A DNA stretch of 51,390 nucleotides, taken from contig JBCCGK010000084.1 of the NCBI GenBank assembly GCA_039029315.1, positions 1 through 51,390 of the forward strand, in the 5' to 3' direction. A model generated the notes under the pieces. That model was not told the DNA's origin. It worked only from the letters and a program-made list of their open reading frames with translations, and ran no database searches. Of the stretch, positions 32,938-42,067 are shown in pieces. The position numbers and the translations under genes were made by a program. Position 1 is the first letter of the stretch; every line of letters starts with the position of its first letter. The DNA comes from JBCCCJ01 sp039029315. Its GTDB lineage: Bacteria > Bacteroidota > Bacteroidia > J057.

Positions 32938-33642
32938 ATGCCCGCAAATCAGTTTCGTTTCCAGCAATTCACGATCACCCAGGATGCTTGTGCCATGAAA
33001 GTTGGAACAGATGGCATATTGCTAGGATCGTGGGCAAATGTCTTGGGCGTATCTCGGATTCTCGACATAGGGACGGGAACAGCTTTATTGGCCCTCATGG
33101 CTGCCCAGCGCAATCCTTTGGCTCAGATTGAAGCAATAGAGATTGATCCAGCTGCTGTGATACAGGCAACGGATAATGTGCAAAAAAGTGCCTGGTCGGC
33201 GCGAATAACAGTTGAGCAAATGGATGTGTTGAATTTTTTTTCCCCTCAACCATTTGACCATATTCTTTCGAATCCCCCCTTCTTCCAGGAAGGACTTCCT
33301 CCAACAAGCCTTCAAAGAAGACAAGCAAGACATGCAGAAAATTTGACATTTGATAAGCTGTTGATGAGTATCAAAAGATTATTGTCACCTACTGGAATTG
33401 GCTCTTTGGTGCTTCCAACTTCTTCCCTCTCTGCCTTTCTTTCCCAAGCAGCCTCACTTGGTCTTTTCCCTGCAAGGATACTTCAAGTGCATTCTCGTCC
33501 CCAAAAGTCAGCACATCGAACATTGATAGAATTACAGACAAAAATGAAACAGCCCAAAAGGGAATCCTTGTGTATTCATGATGAAATATCCACCGCCTAC
33601 AGTCGAGCTTATCAGGAATTAACAGCTGGCTTCTATCTGTGA
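32938..33642 (+). CDS. trmN6: tRNA1(Val) A37 N6-methyltransferase, TrmN6-like
   Basis: Start taken at the ATG 32938; a TTG two codons upstream is in frame. The 234-residue class I SAM-dependent methyltransferase begins RFQQFTITQDACAMKVGTDGILLGSW, typical of YfiC/TrmN6. SAM motif I is DIGTGTALLALMAA (43-56), with acidic motif IEIDP and the N6-adenine methylase tetrapeptide N112-PPF115. It should methylate N6 of A37 in tRNA-Val. The gene is divergent from the PKD cluster across 190 bases. Confidence 0.88.
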   Translation: MPANQFRFQQFTITQDACAMKVGTDGILLGSWANVLGVSRILDIGTGTALLALMAAQRNPLAQIEAIEIDPAAVIQATDNVQKSAWSARITVEQMDVLNFFSPQPFDHILSNPPFFQEGLPPTSLQRRQARHAENLTFDKLLMSIKRLLSPTGIGSLVLPTSSLSAFLSQAASLGLFPARILQVHSRPQKSAHRTLIELQTKMKQPKRESLCIHDEISTAYSRAYQELTAGFYL

Positions 33643-33652
33643 TTTTTTCTCC

Positions 33653-33660
33653 TATCTTTG
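33653..33660 (+). promoter_or_regulatory. -7 promoter element for the MBL-fold gene
   Basis: TATCTTTG matches TAnnTTTG, 19 bases before the ATG at 33680 and 10 bases after the trmN6 stop. The predicted leader would be only about a dozen bases. No -33 TTTG at standard spacing. Confidence 0.55.
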
Positions 33661-33679
33661 CCCAAAATCTGTTGACAAC

Positions 33680-34867
33680 ATGCCAGCTTCTTCCCCTTCA
33701 ATCCTCAAAGTATGGCTGAACCGATTTCTGGCTCAGGTGTCCAGAATCTTGCCATCATCTGAAGGAGTAGCGCAGGGCTCAGGTGGAGGAATCACAGTCT
33801 TCCTCTTGCCAGCGCACAATGGGGATGCAGTGTTGATTGAATTTCATGGAAATGATGGAAAGCCACATTTCATCTGGATAGATGGAGGATTGGTCAGGTC
33901 TTACCATGAAGAACTCAAGGACATTTTACAAGAATTTGTTCGAAATGGAGAGCTGATTGATTTGATGATTGTAACCCATATTGATGCAGATCATATCGGA
34001 GGGATATTGGCTTTTGTCAACGATCAGGATTTACCCAAGGATTTTGTCAAACAATTTTGGTTCAATGCAGGGCGTACGCTTGACAACCAATTTGGAGGGC
34101 AACGGAAAAGCAGCCGGGATATCGATTTGCAGTCTATTGGAATAGGAAGTCGGTCAAGAAGTGTTTCGCAAGGAGAAAAACTGGAGGATTTTCTGACCCG
34201 ACATGGCGGATGGCATGATATTCCCATTCAGGCGGGACAGGAATTTACACTATATGGGGCGCGATTGATTCTTTTGTCACCTAATGAAACCAGCCTGAGA
34301 CAACTGCACAAAAAATGGGAACTGGAAGGCGATCAGGCCCAAACCCGACAGATTGCGGTTTCAAGTCAGAAATCTAGCGCAACACTTGAGGAACTTGCCA
34401 GACTTCCAGAAAAAGAAGATCATGCGATCCCCAATGGCTCGAGCATTGCGTTCATTTTTGAATCGAACCAACGAAGAGTCCTGTTTTTGGGGGATGCACA
34501 TCCTTCTGTGATTGTGAGTGAGTTGGAGAAGTTGGAGGTGAGCAGTAGAAAACCGCTTCATCTATCCGGAGTAAAACTGTCTCATCATGCAAGCCAAAAA
34601 AGTATCAGCAATGACTTGTTATCCATGATTCGCTGCCAAAATTATATGGTGTTGACCGATGGCAGCCGATATGGATTGCCAGATAGAGAAACCTTTGCAA
34701 AAATATTGTTGCATCCCAAACGCAAAAGATCAGAGCAGATGAGATTTGTGTTCAATTATTCGAACCAACATCTTCGGGATTTATTTACCGAGGAAGAAAA
34801 AAAATCACATAATTTTGACTGTGTATATCCTGCAAACGGAGAGAAAGGGATCTGGCTTGAATTATGA
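33680..34867 (+). CDS. Metallo-beta-lactamase-fold hydrolase, ComEC-like
   Basis: A 395-residue cytoplasmic protein. The fold opens with ITVFLLPAHNGDAVLIEF and the metal motif H100-x-D102-x-D104-H105 in THIDADHIGG. Later elements are VLFLGDAH and KLSHHAS, in the order seen in the MBL domain of ComEC and its free-standing relatives. A 100-residue insertion (about 135-235) with Arg/Ser/Gln-rich stretches separates the metal motifs. Substrate unknown; relatives act on nucleic acids or phosphodiesters. MBL proteins of this type also occur in prokaryotic conflict loci, but the neighbours here (trmN6, a carboxypeptidase) do not support that. It has its own predicted promoter. Confidence 0.82.
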   Translation: MPASSPSILKVWLNRFLAQVSRILPSSEGVAQGSGGGITVFLLPAHNGDAVLIEFHGNDGKPHFIWIDGGLVRSYHEELKDILQEFVRNGELIDLMIVTHIDADHIGGILAFVNDQDLPKDFVKQFWFNAGRTLDNQFGGQRKSSRDIDLQSIGIGSRSRSVSQGEKLEDFLTRHGGWHDIPIQAGQEFTLYGARLILLSPNETSLRQLHKKWELEGDQAQTRQIAVSSQKSSATLEELARLPEKEDHAIPNGSSIAFIFESNQRRVLFLGDAHPSVIVSELEKLEVSSRKPLHLSGVKLSHHASQKSISNDLLSMIRCQNYMVLTDGSRYGLPDRETFAKILLHPKRKRSEQMRFVFNYSNQHLRDLFTEEEKKSHNFDCVYPANGEKGIWLEL

Positions 34868-34933
34868 AGTGCTTGACACAAAGTCTACTTTTTCCCTTAT
34901 CTTCAACCTCCCAATTCAATCTAACTACTATTC

Positions 34934-37531
34934 ATGACCTTTGCCAGAATCTATTTGATCCTATGTTTGTGCGGCTGTCTACTTGGAATTCAATTTGTAG
35001 CGGCCCAGGTTCCTCATCCCTCTGATGTATTTGGGTTTCATCCAGGCGACAATTATCAGTTGGCGAATTATGGTCAAATGCTTGAGTATTATCGCCAACT
35101 GGATGCTTCCAGCGATCGGGTGATGATGCGGGAAATAGGAAGCAGTGTATTGGGAAAACCTTTGTTGCTCCTAATGATTTCAAGCAAAAAGAACCTCAAA
35201 AAGATTGAGCAATACAGATCTGCCAGTGAGCAATTGGCACGAGCCAGGATAGAAGAGGGGGTTGCCAGAAAACTTGCCTCTAGTGGTAAGGCCATTGTCT
35301 GGATTGATGGAGGCCTCCATGCTACAGAGGTTGCCTGTGCACAGATGACCACCCTGCTGGCGCACAAGGTTGCTACAGAGGAATCAGAGGAAATGAACAA
35401 CATTCGGGACAACACAATCATGTTGTTGATGCCGGTCATGAATCCCGATGGCCTGGACATTGTTGCGGATTGGTACAAGACCAATCGTGGAACTCCTTAT
35501 GAGATGACCCGTCCTCCATGGCTCTACCACCATTATGTCGGGCATGACAACAATCGGGATTGGTTCATGAACAACATGCCCGAGTCGGAAGCTGTAACGC
35601 GTATCTTATACAATGAGTGGTATCCCCAAATTGTGTACAACCATCATCAAACGGGTCCTAGCTGGACGCGGATTTTCGTACCCCCATTTGCAGATCCCGT
35701 TAATCCCCACATTCATCCAGGAGTTACAACAGGTGTCAACATGGTCGGTAGTTCTATGGCAAACAGATTTGCCATCAAGGAGATGCCAGGGGTTGTCTCT
35801 GGAGTGATTTATAGCATGTGGTGGAATGGAGGGATGCGTACGGTTCCCTATTTTCACAACATGATCGGAATCCTGACAGAAACCAGTCATGCCACTCCGA
35901 CGCCCCGATTTTATTCTCCAGACTCTATCCCAAAATCGATTGCTGCAAGAAGAGGAATGGGACACCCCACAGATGGCACCAATATCTTTTATCCCTATCC
36001 CTGGAAAGGGGGAGAATCTCCCTTCAGTGATCCAGTGAATTATATGCTGACAGCTTCGATGGCAGTTTTGCGTACAGCCTCGGATTTGAAGGAGCAGTGG
36101 TTGTACAACATCTATGAGATGGGCCGGGATGCCATTGAGAAAGGCGAGAAGGAAGGGCCCTTTGCCTATGTGATATCCAGAGAACAGTGGAATCAGGGAG
36201 AGGAACGCAATTTGCTCAACTTACTTCAATTAGGAGGGGTAGAAATACATGAAACAACTGAACCTCTAACAATAGGCGAACAAACCTATCTGAGAGGCTC
36301 ACACATCATTTATGCTTCACAGGCCTTTCGTCCTTATGTGATGGACCTGTTGGAAAAACAAAGTTATCCAAAACGTATTCGCAATGGACAGCCCGAAACG
36401 CCTTATGATTTGGCTGGTTGGACACTTCCGATGCAGATGGGCGTGAAGGTGGACAGAATTGATTCAGCTTTTACCGTTCGAACGAGTATGATACATGGCC
36501 CCTTGCCCATAGAAGGAAAATCTTTACCCGCTAACTCCAATGCCTATTTCTCATTGTCTCATCATGCCAATTCCAGTATCCTCGCAGTCAATACACTCTT
36601 GGCCAATGACATTTCTGTTCATCGAGTAGGCAAGGCTACGGATGGGCTTGAGTTGGGAAGTTTTGTGATCGAGGCCAAATCGGATGCTGAGCAGGCACAA
36701 TTGGCAACACTTGCCAGAGATCACGGAATTGTCTTTCAAGCCATCAATGTGCCACTCCAAAGTGATTTGCAGGCCGTGGAGGCAGCTCGAATAGGCCTGT
36801 ATAAATCCTGGGTTGCCAGCATGGATGAAGGATGGACGAGGTGGCTGTTAAAAGAATATGCTTTTGAAGTGGATACCCTTCATGATGCCGACATTCAATC
36901 AACTGATCTGTCTCAATATGATGCCATTCTTTTGCCTTCCCAAAATCCGCGGTCAATCCTGAATGGCCATACAACCGGGACCATGCCAGATGCCTATGTT
37001 GGAGGATTGGGACTGAAAGGTACCTTTGCGCTAAAACGATATGTGGAACAGGGGGGCAGAATTATTGGACTGGATGCAGCCAGTGATTATCTCATCCAAC
37101 AATTTGGGTTACCCATTCGAAATGTCGTATCTGGTGTATCAACAAGGCAATTCTTCATTCCTGGATCTCTGATCCGAATGAACATAGACACGGATCATCC
37201 ACTCGCTTTTGGGATGGAGGCCGAGGCAGCTGCCTCCTTTGTGCGCAGCAGAGCATTTAAGCCAATTGTCCTCGGAAACAAGGGAGAAGGAGGAGTAGCA
37301 GATCTTCCGCCAGCGCCCCGACCTGAAGTAGAGATCATCGCACGCTATGCCAAACACAACCTCCTGATGAGTGGATGGGCAATGGGAGAGAATCAATATC
37401 TGGCAAACAAGGCTGCAATGGTACGTATTCCCCTTGGTCAGGGAGATGTCGTATTATTCGGCTTCCGACCACAATTCCGCGGCCAACCCAGAGGAACCTA
37501 CAAATTGTTGTTTAACTCTCTGTTGCGATAA
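34934..37531 (+). CDS. Exported M14-family zinc carboxypeptidase
   Basis: An 865-residue protein with a signal peptide (MTFARIYLILCLCGCLLGIQ, cleaved near VAAQ). The M14 domain covers about residues 40-400: zinc ligands H129-x-x-E132 in DGGLHATE, MNPDGLD, the third ligand in VYNHHQTGP, and a candidate catalytic Glu in GILTETSHATPTP. The C-terminal 350 residues include a ThuA/class-I-amidotransferase-like region (YDAILLPSQNP, LKRYVEQGGRIIGLDAAS). This M14 plus C-terminal domain form is frequent in Bacteroidota. It should trim peptides in the periplasm or outside. Its 3' end overlaps the convergent helicase gene by 20 bases. Confidence 0.88.
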   Translation: MTFARIYLILCLCGCLLGIQFVAAQVPHPSDVFGFHPGDNYQLANYGQMLEYYRQLDASSDRVMMREIGSSVLGKPLLLLMISSKKNLKKIEQYRSASEQLARARIEEGVARKLASSGKAIVWIDGGLHATEVACAQMTTLLAHKVATEESEEMNNIRDNTIMLLMPVMNPDGLDIVADWYKTNRGTPYEMTRPPWLYHHYVGHDNNRDWFMNNMPESEAVTRILYNEWYPQIVYNHHQTGPSWTRIFVPPFADPVNPHIHPGVTTGVNMVGSSMANRFAIKEMPGVVSGVIYSMWWNGGMRTVPYFHNMIGILTETSHATPTPRFYSPDSIPKSIAARRGMGHPTDGTNIFYPYPWKGGESPFSDPVNYMLTASMAVLRTASDLKEQWLYNIYEMGRDAIEKGEKEGPFAYVISREQWNQGEERNLLNLLQLGGVEIHETTEPLTIGEQTYLRGSHIIYASQAFRPYVMDLLEKQSYPKRIRNGQPETPYDLAGWTLPMQMGVKVDRIDSAFTVRTSMIHGPLPIEGKSLPANSNAYFSLSHHANSSILAVNTLLANDISVHRVGKATDGLELGSFVIEAKSDAEQAQLATLARDHGIVFQAINVPLQSDLQAVEAARIGLYKSWVASMDEGWTRWLLKEYAFEVDTLHDADIQSTDLSQYDAILLPSQNPRSILNGHTTGTMPDAYVGGLGLKGTFALKRYVEQGGRIIGLDAASDYLIQQFGLPIRNVVSGVSTRQFFIPGSLIRMNIDTDHPLAFGMEAEAAASFVRSRAFKPIVLGNKGEGGVADLPPAPRPEVEIIARYAKHNLLMSGWAMGENQYLANKAAMVRIPLGQGDVVLFGFRPQFRGQPRGTYKLLFNSLLR

Positions 37532-40500
37532 GTTCGCCACCGAGGAAGTATTCTTCTACAAAGTCCCATCTTGCTGAAGGGTCCAAATCAGCTGTGAAAA
37601 AATGATCCAGAATCTTCTGTGAACTCTCATGTTGGGCTGAAATTTGTTTGACCAGCAAATTGGAGAATCCATCATCCATGGTGGCTTCTTCGAGCTTGTT
37701 CGGATCATTGAGCCTTAGAAACAGTTGAGGAAGTCGTCCTCCATGTACCTCATATGTGCCCAATTCCATGACTTCCAGAATATAGGCTAGTTTGAGGGTT
37801 CGTTTGCTTTTTTGGGGATTGGTGGTAATAAATTTTTCATATTGGGTCTTATCACCAGAGAAAAATGTCTGAAATTTTCTGTCAATCTCCGTTCGTACTT
37901 GTCGGTAGGAGGCTTCAGCTACTCGATATTGATCCTCCCCACCCGGTTTGCGTTTGATTTGCAAGAAGGTATCGGTTTCTTGCATGGTGATTCTTCCTCG
38001 CCGGTTTACGGCTTTTTTGGAAGAATAAAGTGCCTTCAACAAATCTACCAAGCGACGACTCATTCGTGGATTTTGCAATTGCTCATTGAGGGCCGATTCC
38101 AGCTCTTGCCGTAAGAAAAATCCTTCCCCCAATTTGCCGACTGTCCAATCGAGGGCAGACAAATAGTTCTGAAAGGTCTCATAACTGCTGTTCCGATCCT
38201 GTAGCAGACCGATCGAAAACCGCATTTGAGGGAATACTTGTTTGGCCACATCCGGGAACAGAGCCTTGTCAAAAAAGGCTTTCTTGGCGTCGGGGAAACT
38301 CTTTTCCCTGAAATGATTGGACCAGATTTCGTCCAGGTCCAACTCATATACACTGAAAGACTGATCGGGTCGTTTCATCCCGGGTCGCATGGGAATACCT
38401 GGCATGGCAGTGGGCGTTCCTGCTTTGAGCAACTTCATATGTTGTCCATAACTTGAGGTAAGCACTGCTTCGACCTCCGGAGAGAATCGAGCATATACCG
38501 TTGAAAACAAGCTTTTAGGGCGTGTCAAGACAACGGGATAGCCATATCTTGATGAAAAATCTTTCTCTATGAGCAAGAGAGAACTTTTGACTTTTTGTTC
38601 CAGGTCATCCTGTGCACTGAACACAAAGGCAAAATCTTCCACAGACACCAAAAAAGTCTGGCTCTTCTTCAGCCTGTACATCTGATGAATCTTACGGATG
38701 ACTTCCTTGATCTGCCATTGTTTGATGGAGGATAACCCAAACAAAATACGGGAATATTTGAGATCCTTGGAGGTATAATCAGTTTTGGCAAGACCCGAAA
38801 GGGATTTGTCTCGTGCTACACGACCTATTTCCTGTACATAATCGGAGAGGTTGCCGCTAGGAGCGTGATGATACACATGGGTAATGTCTGAGATGTCGAT
38901 TCCCATCCCAAATGCCTTGGTTGCCAGAACCACCAGAAGCTCACCCTCCTTGAAGCCCAGCGCAACCGTTTCTCTGTCATCAGATCGCATGGACCCATAA
39001 TATTTTCCTGTTCGACGCTGTATTTCGGGTGGGAGCAGGACAAAAAGGTTTCTGATTTGATTGGTCCATGGAAAATAGACCAGAGCTTTTGTTCCAGATT
39101 CTACAAATTGAGTTACAATCTCAGCGGTTTGTTTCAACTTGCCTTCATCATGACTCCCTTCAATTGTCAGTTGCTGAATGTCAAATCCAATGGCTTCTCT
39201 CCGAATGTTGCCAATGAAGGTTCTTGGAAGCTGCATATTCAAGCTGCCAATGGTCTCAAAAACGATGTCGTGAGCTCCTCCATATACAGCAGTTGCAGTC
39301 AAAGCAAGAATTGGGAAGGCATCTGTGGAGTATCTTCTGATCTTTTGCAAGTAAATTCCCAAATACCAATAATCGACCCGGAAATCTCGCCCCCAGGTAG
39401 TTACGAGGTGAGATTCATCCACCACCAAAAGTCCGAGTTGACGATCCCCCAGGAAATAATCCAGTTGATACGATAACAACAATTCAGGCGATAAATACAG
39501 GATGGACAACTTTCCAGTTTTGACCTGCTCCAAGACCTCATCTCTTTCTACCAGGGTTAGATCCGAGTTAAGGTAGGCGACTTCTTCGATCCCTTGTTCC
39601 CGCAAAGACTCAACCTGATCAAACATCAAGGCTTTGAGGGGAGAAATAACAATGGTAACATAGTTGAACCGACGGGCCAGATAGATCGCCGGAATCTGGA
39701 ACAAAATTGATTTTCCAGAACCTGTAGGAGCTGTCAGAAAAATATCCGAGAACTGTCTTGAAGCCTTGGCTTTCTCAACTTCCTGGAGGACTTGCTCAAT
39801 GACAGCTCCCTGAGAGAGCTCATGAGATTCTCGACTTTTTTCGGGTTGGGCATAAAAATTCAATGGACGAAAGGCCTCGCTTCCCCAATGATTTTGCAAA
39901 ATCTCAAATACCTCTGGTCTTGGATCAGGACTTTGCTGCCCATGAATTCGATAGCATATCAAGGAATGATCAGACTTCGCAAAAAGAGTCGCCAAAATCT
40001 TTACAGGCTTGAGGTCGTAATCGGGACTGCGACCAAAAACCAGATCATTGAGGACCAGATGCACATCTCCTTCTGGCACCTGCGTAAAACACCGATAGAC
40101 AAATTCTTCAAAGCTGGTGTCCGCAGAAGGATAAGACAAATAACTGGAGGGTAAGTCTTGTTCGGGAATTTCCTGAATATTCAAATCCTCATCTTCTCCA
40201 ATGGCAAAGAAGTTGATCTGCTGAACCTGTTCTGCCTCCGAGAAGGTAAAATCAGGATATTGAACCAGATCAATGCTGCCAACAATTCGCGCATTAACAT
40301 AGAAAGACTCAAATAAGGAATCGATATTATCCAGGTCTTTGCCTTGCTCAATCGAGGCCTCAATGTCCGGGTATGAAGATTGGGAAGGATTCAGGTATTC
40401 CTTACTCAAGTTATTCTCTATCACGAGAATAGGGCGTTCGATCGAATTCAGAATGCCTGATTGTTTCATCAATACGAACTCTTCCATGCAGACTATTACC

Positions 40501-40733
40501 TGTCCAGAAGCGGAGGCGATCCTGGAAGGAAGCTCAGAGCTCCTGTCATGAATTTCCTTGAGCATTAACTGACCCTTAGCATCAAAAAGTTCCTCCTGAG
40601 GTGATACAGATGGGAAATGTGTCATCATTTGCCTCAAAAACTCATTTGAGAATCCTTTATAAACGAGTACAGTATTGGGATAAAGGGAGGAAGACAGGGA
40701 AGCAAGATGCTCGGGGATCAGGCTTACAAACAT
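37512..40733 (-). CDS. RecQ-like superfamily 2 helicase with long unfamiliar N-terminal domain
   Basis: Start taken at 40733 (MFVSLIPEHLASLSSSLYP); 1073 residues. The N-terminal 310 residues match nothing I recognise. The helicase core follows: motif I A335-PTGSGKS, motif Ia ISPLKALMFDQV, motif II DESH at 439-442 with a RecQ-like LVVDESHLVTTWGRDFR, motif III LALTATA, and in the second lobe VLATKAFGMGIDISDI and QEIGRVARD (motifs V and VI). The C-terminal 430 residues lack an evident RQC zinc site or HRDC domain and look unique. So it is RecQ-related in the motor but not a housekeeping RecQ. Large helicases of this kind are often in defence systems; here the evidence is only architecture. It follows a small gene by 13 bases. 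Confidence 0.85.
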   Translation of the reverse strand: MFVSLIPEHLASLSSSLYPNTVLVYKGFSNEFLRQMMTHFPSVSPQEELFDAKGQLMLKEIHDRSSELPSRIASASGQVIVCMEEFVLMKQSGILNSIERPILVIENNLSKEYLNPSQSSYPDIEASIEQGKDLDNIDSLFESFYVNARIVGSIDLVQYPDFTFSEAEQVQQINFFAIGEDEDLNIQEIPEQDLPSSYLSYPSADTSFEEFVYRCFTQVPEGDVHLVLNDLVFGRSPDYDLKPVKILATLFAKSDHSLICYRIHGQQSPDPRPEVFEILQNHWGSEAFRPLNFYAQPEKSRESHELSQGAVIEQVLQEVEKAKASRQFSDIFLTAPTGSGKSILFQIPAIYLARRFNYVTIVISPLKALMFDQVESLREQGIEEVAYLNSDLTLVERDEVLEQVKTGKLSILYLSPELLLSYQLDYFLGDRQLGLLVVDESHLVTTWGRDFRVDYWYLGIYLQKIRRYSTDAFPILALTATAVYGGAHDIVFETIGSLNMQLPRTFIGNIRREAIGFDIQQLTIEGSHDEGKLKQTAEIVTQFVESGTKALVYFPWTNQIRNLFVLLPPEIQRRTGKYYGSMRSDDRETVALGFKEGELLVVLATKAFGMGIDISDITHVYHHAPSGNLSDYVQEIGRVARDKSLSGLAKTDYTSKDLKYSRILFGLSSIKQWQIKEVIRKIHQMYRLKKSQTFLVSVEDFAFVFSAQDDLEQKVKSSLLLIEKDFSSRYGYPVVLTRPKSLFSTVYARFSPEVEAVLTSSYGQHMKLLKAGTPTAMPGIPMRPGMKRPDQSFSVYELDLDEIWSNHFREKSFPDAKKAFFDKALFPDVAKQVFPQMRFSIGLLQDRNSSYETFQNYLSALDWTVGKLGEGFFLRQELESALNEQLQNPRMSRRLVDLLKALYSSKKAVNRRGRITMQETDTFLQIKRKPGGEDQYRVAEASYRQVRTEIDRKFQTFFSGDKTQYEKFITTNPQKSKRTLKLAYILEVMELGTYEVHGGRLPQLFLRLNDPNKLEEATMDDGFSNLLVKQISAQHESSQKILDHFFTADLDPSARWDFVEEYFLGGELIATES

Positions 40734-40746
40734 ATTGGGGGTTGCA

Positions 40747-41025
40747 TTATGAATTATGCTGCGAAGATAGAGAAAAATGAGAAGATAGTTCAGAAGAGGC
40801 AGAGTCAAGGATCAATTTTCTGTCATCACCTATTGCTGTGCATCTGTTTCCATCAGATAGGGCCTTTTGTGCTGGAACCTTCTTGTTTGCCTCCTCAGGA
40901 AGCATTGCCTGATAATTTCCCATACAGTAAACTGGGCATAGGGCCGGAGTAGGAAAATCAGAGCAGGCAATGTTCATCTCAATCAAGTATTCGGAAACGC
41001 ACTTGTCTCGGAATGATTGCTGCAT
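40747..41025 (-). CDS. Small Cys-containing protein, hypothetical
   Basis: A 92-residue frame starting at 41025 that exactly fills the space between two same-strand genes, with 13-base gaps on each side; this packing is the main support. The N-terminal half holds five Cys: KCVSEYLIEMNIAC, ALCPVYCMGNYQAML, and one further on. The C-x(n)-YC-x(5-7)-L layout recalls short exported proteins with a YCxC motif, but no signal peptide is seen here. The C-terminal part is Ser-rich. The other strand of this interval shows no competing gene. It may be spurious; conservation in relatives would settle it. Confidence 0.4.
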   Translation of the reverse strand: MQQSFRDKCVSEYLIEMNIACSDFPTPALCPVYCMGNYQAMLPEEANKKVPAQKALSDGNRCTAIGDDRKLILDSASSELSSHFSLSSQHNS

Positions 41026-41038
41026 CTTGGAGTCCCCC

Positions 41039-41731
41039 CTACTTCCAGGCGATACTTGGATACCATCCTTTGAGAGAGCCAATGGTATGTGGAAGCGAAT
41101 AGGCCGTTGGGGTTAATTCCGTAGGAAAGGGAATTAAGAATGCTTCCAATAATTCAGATACCTCTTGAGAGGCGAGCCCTCGTCCTGACCCATGATGCAA
41201 CAATCCAATAAAATGACTATCGCTCAGGTTCAGGTGGTGAATTCCCTCCCGGTTGACCAGATATCCCTGGTGTTCTTCCATGCTTGCCACCCATACAGTT
41301 ACGCCAGCTACGGCAAAGGGAGGGAGTTGTGATATGGTGTTTGTCTGGACCTGCGGGCTGAGCTTGATGAAGCTTGTATAGACCGGACCAAAAGTGATGC
41401 AGCTTCTGATCTGATAGGCTGCCTGAACTGGATGTGAAGACATCGAAGTCAATTCTTGCCTGACGGAGAGTGGGAGGCTCGATGGAGAGATGCGCGAAAT
41501 GGTTCCCAGCCAATCTCCATCTAGAGAATAAATGGCACAACTCGCTTTCTCCGAGCTCACGAAGTTGAATTGAATCAGGTTTGGGTGATAGCTTTGGATA
41601 AAATAATGGGACTCAGGATATCTGGCCAAAACATCGGATCTGGCCTGAGCCAACTGCGCGCTAGACAAAGAAAAAGAGACAAGCCATAGACATATTCCCA
41701 AAGGAATACTTCTTAGGGTTGTTTGGTTCAT
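41039..41731 (-). CDS. Secreted PepSY-like protein, function unknown
   Basis: Start at 41731 gives a signal peptide (MNQTTLRSIPLGICLWLVSF, cleaved after SLSSAQ). The first mature domain (RYPESHYFIQSYHPNLIQF, CAIYSLDGDWLGTISRI, SSLPLSVRQEL) has the order of PepSY-like putative beta-lactamase-inhibitor proteins of Bacteroidota. The second half (VAGVTVWVASMEEHQGYL) is unassigned. It heads a minus-strand unit with the small Cys gene and the helicase, though a shared function is not obvious. Confidence 0.75.
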   Translation of the reverse strand: MNQTTLRSIPLGICLWLVSFSLSSAQLAQARSDVLARYPESHYFIQSYHPNLIQFNFVSSEKASCAIYSLDGDWLGTISRISPSSLPLSVRQELTSMSSHPVQAAYQIRSCITFGPVYTSFIKLSPQVQTNTISQLPPFAVAGVTVWVASMEEHQGYLVNREGIHHLNLSDSHFIGLLHHGSGRGLASQEVSELLEAFLIPFPTELTPTAYSLPHTIGSLKGWYPSIAWK

Positions 41732-42067
41732 GAATGTTAGGTAATTCTGGGCTAAACAAATGTGTGTTGTACTTTCCGTTCTTACAAAGTACTTCAACCA
41801 AATGCTTGGGCAAAAGTCGTTAAAGACTGAATCCTTGCACCAATGAGAAGCCGAAGAGCAGGTCAGAGTGGGACAATTCTTACACCCTTGCTCAGTGAAT
41901 ATGAGGATAGAATGATTGAGGGAATGGCGGTTTCCTGCTTTCTATAAGTCGTATTTACAGGATTTTGGTGTCAGATAAGCAGGAATCTTTCTCGGAATTT
42001 GGCGGTTCGATTTCCTTTTTCTAGTTTGCCGACTAACAAAACTGACTTACAAAATTCGGTATCAAAA
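41732..42067. other. Divergent intergenic region
   Basis: 336 bases between the PepSY-like gene (minus) and the DUF2911 gene (plus). It holds an inverted repeat TTCCTGCTT (41932-41940) and AAGCAGGAA (41977-41985) and the promoter-like sequence at 41998-42028. The rest shows no gene or RNA structure. Confidence 0.55.
41998..42028 (+). promoter_or_regulatory. Promoter of the DUF2911 gene
   Basis: A -33 TTTG at 41998-42001 is followed after exactly 19 bases by CTAGTTTG (42021-42028). The TTTG half of the -7 element is perfect and the TA is shifted by one base. The coding start is 40 bases downstream. An inverted repeat at 41932-41985 just upstream could be an operator. Confidence 0.5.

Noticed and set aside
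20380..40733. A defence island made of the EAD-TIR, MBL and helicase genes
   Set aside because: They are up to 20 kb apart and separated by cyclophilin, PKD, trmN6 and carboxypeptidase genes on both strands, so no linkage is supported.
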